NCBI RefSeq assembly: GCF_900104775.1
Contig: NZ_FNSA01000003.1
Span: 3,472,001-3,536,000 of the forward strand
DNA length: 64,000 nucleotides
DNA from: Tsukamurella tyrosinosolvens
Lineage (GTDB): Bacteria; Actinomycetota; Actinomycetes; Mycobacteriales; Mycobacteriaceae
Reading direction: 5' to 3'
Shown here piece by piece: positions 62,519 to 64,000 of this stretch. Position 1 is the first letter of the stretch; every line of letters begins with the position of its first letter. The position numbers and the translations under genes are program-made. A model generated the notes under the pieces. The model made no database searches and was not told the origin of the DNA. It saw only the letters and a program-made list of their open reading frames with translations.

Positions 62519-63685
62519 CTACCGTCCGGCGAAGGTGTCGCGCAGGCGGGAGAAGATGCCGCCGCCCTGGTCCTGGCCGCCGCGGCGCGCGGCGTGCGGG
62601 CCCTCGCCCGGGAACAGCGCCTTGAGCTCGCGCAGCTTCTCGGTCTGCTTCTTGTCCAGCCGCGACGGGATCGCGACGTCGAAGTGCACGACGAGGTTGC
62701 CGCGCACCTGCGAGTTGACCTGCGGCATGCCGTGGCCGCGCAGCACCGTGGTGTCGCCGGTCTGGGTGCCCGGGGGCACCTCCACCGTGAGCTCGCCGTC
62801 GATGACGGTGGGCACGGTGACCTCGGCGCCCAGTGCCGCGTCGAACATCGGGACCCGCGCGGTGACGTGCAGCGTGCTGCCGTCGCGGGTCAGGTACTCG
62901 TGCTCGCTCTCGGTGACCTCGACGTAGAGGTCGCCGGCGGGGCCGCCGCCGGGGCCGACCTCGCCCTGCCCCGCCAGCCGCACGCGCATCCCGTCGCCGA
63001 CGCCGGCGGGGATCTTCACGGTGAGGTTGCGGCGCGTGCGGACGCGGCCGTCGCCGCTGCACTTGCTGCAGGGGTTCTCGATGACCTCGCCGACGCCCGA
63101 GCACGTGGGGCACGGCCGGGACGTCATGACCTGGCCCAGGAAGGACCGCTGCACCGACTGCACCTCGCCCTGGCCGTGGCAGGTGGGGCACGTCGACGGC
63201 TTGCTGTCGCCCTCGGTACCGGCGCCCTGGCACTTGTCGCACAGGACCGCGGTGTCGACGGTCAGCTCGCGGCTGACGCCGTTCGCGCACTCGTCGAGGT
63301 CCAGCTCCATACGGATCAGCGCGTCGTTGCCCTCGCGGACCCGGCCGCGGGGGCCGCGTCCTCCGCCGCCCATGCCGCCGCCGAAGAAGGCCTCGAAGAC
63401 GTCGCCCAGGCCGCCACCGCCGAAGCCGCTGAATCCGCCGCCGCCGAAGCCGCCGCCGCCCGGCGCGCTGTCGAGCGGGTCGCCGCCCATGTCCACGACG
63501 CGCCGCTTCTCGGGGTCGCTGAGCACCTCGTAGGCGTCGGAGACGTCGCGGAACTTCTCCTGCGCCGCCTCGTCGGGGTTCACATCGGGGTGCAGCTCGC
63601 GGGCCAGCTTGCGGTACGCGCGCTTGATCTCCTGGTCGGAGGCCTTCGAATCGACCCCGAGGATGCGGTAGTAATCACGTGCCAC
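62519..63685 (-). CDS. dnaJ: Chaperone protein DnaJ (DnaJ2)
   Basis: A 388-residue Hsp40 co-chaperone. J domain with ELHPDVN (HPD at about 33-35), a Gly-rich linker, four zinc repeats [32 protein letters not shown] (about 145-205) and the C-terminal substrate domain. It works with DnaK in folding. GTG 63685 begins [11 protein letters not shown]; the longer frame is dubious. It lies downstream of hrcA, its likely repressor, and upstream of rsmE. Confidence 0.95.
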   Translation of the reverse strand: MARDYYRILGVDSKASDQEIKRAYRKLARELHPDVNPDEAAQEKFRDVSDAYEVLSDPEKRRVVDMGGDPLDSAPGGGGFGGGGFSGFGGGGLGDVFEAFFGGGMGGGGRGPRGRVREGNDALIRMELDLDECANGVSRELTVDTAVLCDKCQGAGTEGDSKPSTCPTCHGQGEVQSVQRSFLGQVMTSRPCPTCSGVGEVIENPCSKCSGDGRVRTRRNLTVKIPAGVGDGMRVRLAGQGEVGPGGGPAGDLYVEVTESEHEYLTRDGSTLHVTARVPMFDAALGAEVTVPTVIDGELTVEVPPGTQTGDTTVLRGHGMPQVNSQVRGNLVVHFDVAIPSRLDKKQTEKLRELKALFPGEGPHAARRGGQDQGGGIFSRLRDTFAGR

Positions 63686-63820
63686 TGCGGCGAATCCCTC
63701 TAACGTATGGACGACAATCAGCGGACCTGCTCGGACCGCGCTCAACCCATGATTCCACCACAGGGGCGATTCGGACCATTCGCGCTGGTCACCCCGCCGC
63801 GAATCATGCGCGGACGAGCA

Positions 63821-64000
63821 TCAGCGCTCCCCCAGGACCTCGCCCACGTACCGTGCGACCGCCGCGACGGAGGCGATCGTGCCGGGGTAGTCCATGCGGG
63901 TGGGGCCCAGTACGCCGACGCCGCCGAAGATCGCGCCGGGCGCGCCGTAGCCGGTGGAGATCACCGACGCGCCACGCAGGTTCTCGTCCTGAGTCTCCGA
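63821..64000 (-). CDS. hrcA: Heat-inducible transcriptional repressor HrcA (5' part off the window)
   Basis: The last 59 codons and stop of HrcA are visible; the gene enters from the right edge. The block [29 protein letters not shown], quoted in part, is the conserved HrcA C-terminus. HrcA represses class I heat-shock genes at CIRCE. It is followed by dnaJ 136 bases downstream, as in mycobacteria. Confidence 0.9.
   Translation of the reverse strand, partial: SETQDENLRGASVISTGYGAPGAIFGGVGVLGPTRMDYPGTIASVAAVARYVGEVLGER

Overview
The window is high-GC actinobacterial DNA from a mycolic-acid-producing member of the Mycobacteriales. The evidence is the block aceE - PucR-type regulator - fabD - acpM - kasA, a long-chain-type decaprenyl diphosphate synthase, an LpqH-like lipoprotein, AhpE with a DUF3052 partner, and gene order that follows Mycobacterium tuberculosis in long stretches (recalled from memory: Rv2228c-Rv2236c, Rv2238c-Rv2245, Rv2342-Rv2344c, Rv2357c-Rv2374c). 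An alkB-rubA1-rubA2-rubB-tetR cluster, very high GC and missing kasB/accD6 suggest Tsukamurella or a near relative, but the genus is inference. No insertion sequence, prophage, CRISPR array or plasmid function is visible.

Layout. 1-3753 (minus): truncated acyl-ACP thioesterase, DrrAB-type ABC exporter, DUF6194 and DUF2127 genes. 3796-4204 (minus): RNase P RNA. 4255-9273: phosphatase, zinc-ribbon protein, frameshifted NIF3, ptpA, SURF1, cobD. 9273-11938: divergent MarR regulator and MMPL exporter with two palindromic operator candidates between them. 11946-16099: small accessory genes, among them a second IF-1 overlapping a GNAT-like gene, and a flavoprotein disulfide reductase. 16109-24221: tRNA-Val, ahpE, DUF3052, aceE, PucR regulator and the FAS-II genes fabD, acpM, kasA. 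24237-36211: secreted, lipo- and small enzyme genes with tRNA-Asn. 36212-41487: tRNA with CAT anticodon, a tandem P-loop protein, a long GAPDH, DUF5685, Imm51-like and YggS.

41551-64000 is mostly housekeeping: dnaG, dgt and a cold-shock protein; LpqH-like lipoprotein; glyS; the zinc regulators smtB and zur; the alkane hydroxylase cluster; ohrR/ohr and an MDR reductase; ybjN-like, uppS, recO; two unknown small genes; era, a deaminase-fold protein, corC-like, ybeY, phoH; a hydrolase; rsmE, dnaJ2 and the end of hrcA at the right edge.

How they work together. aceE supplies acetyl-CoA and FabD/AcpM/KasA elongate meromycolates, probably under the PucR-type regulator encoded between them. AlkB, two rubredoxins and rubredoxin reductase form an electron chain for alkane hydroxylation under a TetR regulator. 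SmtB and Zur form a zinc switch. Era, YbeY, PhoH, RsmE and RNase P RNA serve ribosome and tRNA maturation. Points most worth a second look are the single-base frameshift in nif3, the phosphatase that lacks its usual RNase HI half, the IF-1 paralogue coupled to a GNAT-like gene, the smtB start region (a perfect Shine-Dalgarno before ATT), the recO-era insertion of two unknown genes, and an 11-base motif repeated far more often than chance.
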